From JAFGVL01 sp963663245 (GTDB lineage: Bacteria > Bacteroidota > Bacteroidia > Bacteroidales > Paludibacteraceae), in contig OY760143.1 of the NCBI GenBank assembly GCA_963663245.1, positions 2,108,001-2,172,000 of the forward strand: a stretch of 64,000 nt of DNA. Direction: 5' to 3'. Position 1 is the stretch's first letter. Every line of letters begins with the position of its first letter. Below the pieces are notes generated by a model that did no database searches, was not told the origin of the DNA, and saw only the letters and a list, made by a program, of their open reading frames with translations. Below are positions 63,414-64,000 of the stretch, in pieces. The position numbers were made by a program, and so were the translations under genes.

Positions 63414-64000
63414 TTATAGGTTCTTCACACAATTTTTAAATTGTGTGCCTCTGTCTTCATAGTTCTCAAACAAATCGAAGCTTGCGCAACATGGCGACAA
63501 TAAAACAGTATGACCTTTTTGAGCAATATTATAGGCCTTATCAACTGCTTCTTCCATAGTACTTGCATCAGTGACATCGATTACTTTCTTATCAAAAAAC
63601 GCATGCAGCTTACTATTGTCTTTTCCTAAAAACACCAAGGCAGTAGTTTTATCAATTACAAGTTTCTCAATTTCTGAATAATCATTTCCTTTATCTATTC
63701 CCCCTAAAATAAGTACAACTGGTGTTTCAATGCTTTGCAGAGCATACCAACAGGAATTCACATTCGTTGCTTTAGAATCGTTAACGAAACGTACTCCACG
63801 TGAGCTACTAACATACTCTAAGCGATGTTCAACTCCTTCAAAATCCGACAATGATTGACGAATTTTATCTTTACTAAGGTTCATAATATTCGCTGATAGA
63901 CCTGCTGCCATGGAATTGTATGTATTATGATTCCCTACTAGTGCTAATTCTTCAATAGGCATATTAAATTCGTTTTTAAAGGTTTGTATAACCAACTGCA
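63414..64000 (-). CDS. murD: UDP-MurNAc-L-Ala--D-glutamate ligase MurD, C-terminal part
   Basis: The last ~195 codons of murD; the 5' part is beyond the right edge and the frame stays open to it. Visible are ALVGNHNTYNSMAAGL, the LEYVSSSRGVRFVNDSKATN substrate-binding motif and LILGGIDKGNDY, all in MurD order. It adds D-Glu to UDP-MurNAc-L-Ala and leads into ftsW. Confidence 0.95.
   Translation of the reverse strand, partial: QLVIQTFKNEFNMPIEELALVGNHNTYNSMAAGLSANIMNLSKDKIRQSLSDFEGVEHRLEYVSSSRGVRFVNDSKATNVNSCWYALQSIETPVVLILGGIDKGNDYSEIEKLVIDKTTALVFLGKDNSKLHAFFDKKVIDVTDASTMEEAVDKAYNIAQKGHTVLLSPCCASFDLFENYEDRGTQFKNCVKNL

Overview
The window looks like a low-GC genome of the phylum Bacteroidota, probably order Bacteroidales or a close relative. 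Evidence: several promoters fit the Bacteroidota TTG-N18/20-TAnnTTTG pattern, Shine-Dalgarno sequences are essentially absent, and lipoproteins have Bacteroidota-type lipoboxes. Phylum-typical families are present (DUF4837, DUF3256, CNNM/GldE-like, LptC lipoprotein, FISUMP lipoprotein, ORF6N protein, XrtF-like exosortase). Gene order is also typical: tsaD-exosortase-coaX-OMP-TPR-lptC-CNNM-ppiD and murD-ftsW-murG-murC-ftsQ-ftsA-ftsZ. No rRNA, tRNA, CRISPR array, prophage or insertion sequence was recognised.

Layout. 1-877: a gene edge on the left, then a gene-free stretch of palindromes, a tandem 0.2-kb duplication and REP-like inverted pairs. 878-5289 (minus): patatin, GH13 amylase, a lipoprotein metallopeptidase and an unknown secreted protein. 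5499-19164 (plus): a compact phosphate-response island with a porin, pstSCAB-phoU, a TonB-dependent receptor with a beta-helix lipoprotein, two small exported proteins and a PhoB/PhoR-like pair. 19285-23009 (plus): tpx, rarA and a PPi-dependent phosphofructokinase. 23071-36282 (minus): a DUF6515 protein, then a long cluster from tsaD to pdxA covering tRNA modification, CoA synthesis, envelope biogenesis, rlmN and a PdxA homologue. 36407-47646: tamB, DUF3256, a TPR protein, folB, ridA, PHP phosphatase, TPM protein, bcp and DUF4395. 47729-51431 (minus): dnaK and a FISUMP lipoprotein. 51861-54541: lepA facing a broken ORF6N gene. 54662-64000 (minus): an RluA-family synthase and the division/cell-wall (dcw) cluster.

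The strongest new observation is a phosphate regulon that can be read directly from the DNA. Five promoters (porin, pstS, TonB receptor, a 109-residue exported protein, and the response regulator itself) carry TGTAAT/TGTCAT/TGAAAC-type hexamers repeated every 11 bp. In all five, the last hexamer starts exactly 16 nt upstream of the -7 element. This links outer-membrane entry, a periplasmic binder, the ABC importer and the two-component system into one circuit, and pulls an uncharacterised receptor/beta-helix lipoprotein pair into it.

Other unusual points are: a PstC with a periplasmic insert resembling part of PstS; a PdxA homologue that appears to have lost all three metal-binding histidines; an ORF6N gene with one in-frame amber codon and a 43-bp perfect palindrome inside its coding sequence; a periplasmic cupin inside the dcw cluster; a tamB whose N-terminus needs a 1-nt correction or a non-standard start; and at least two families of short REP-like palindromes between genes.
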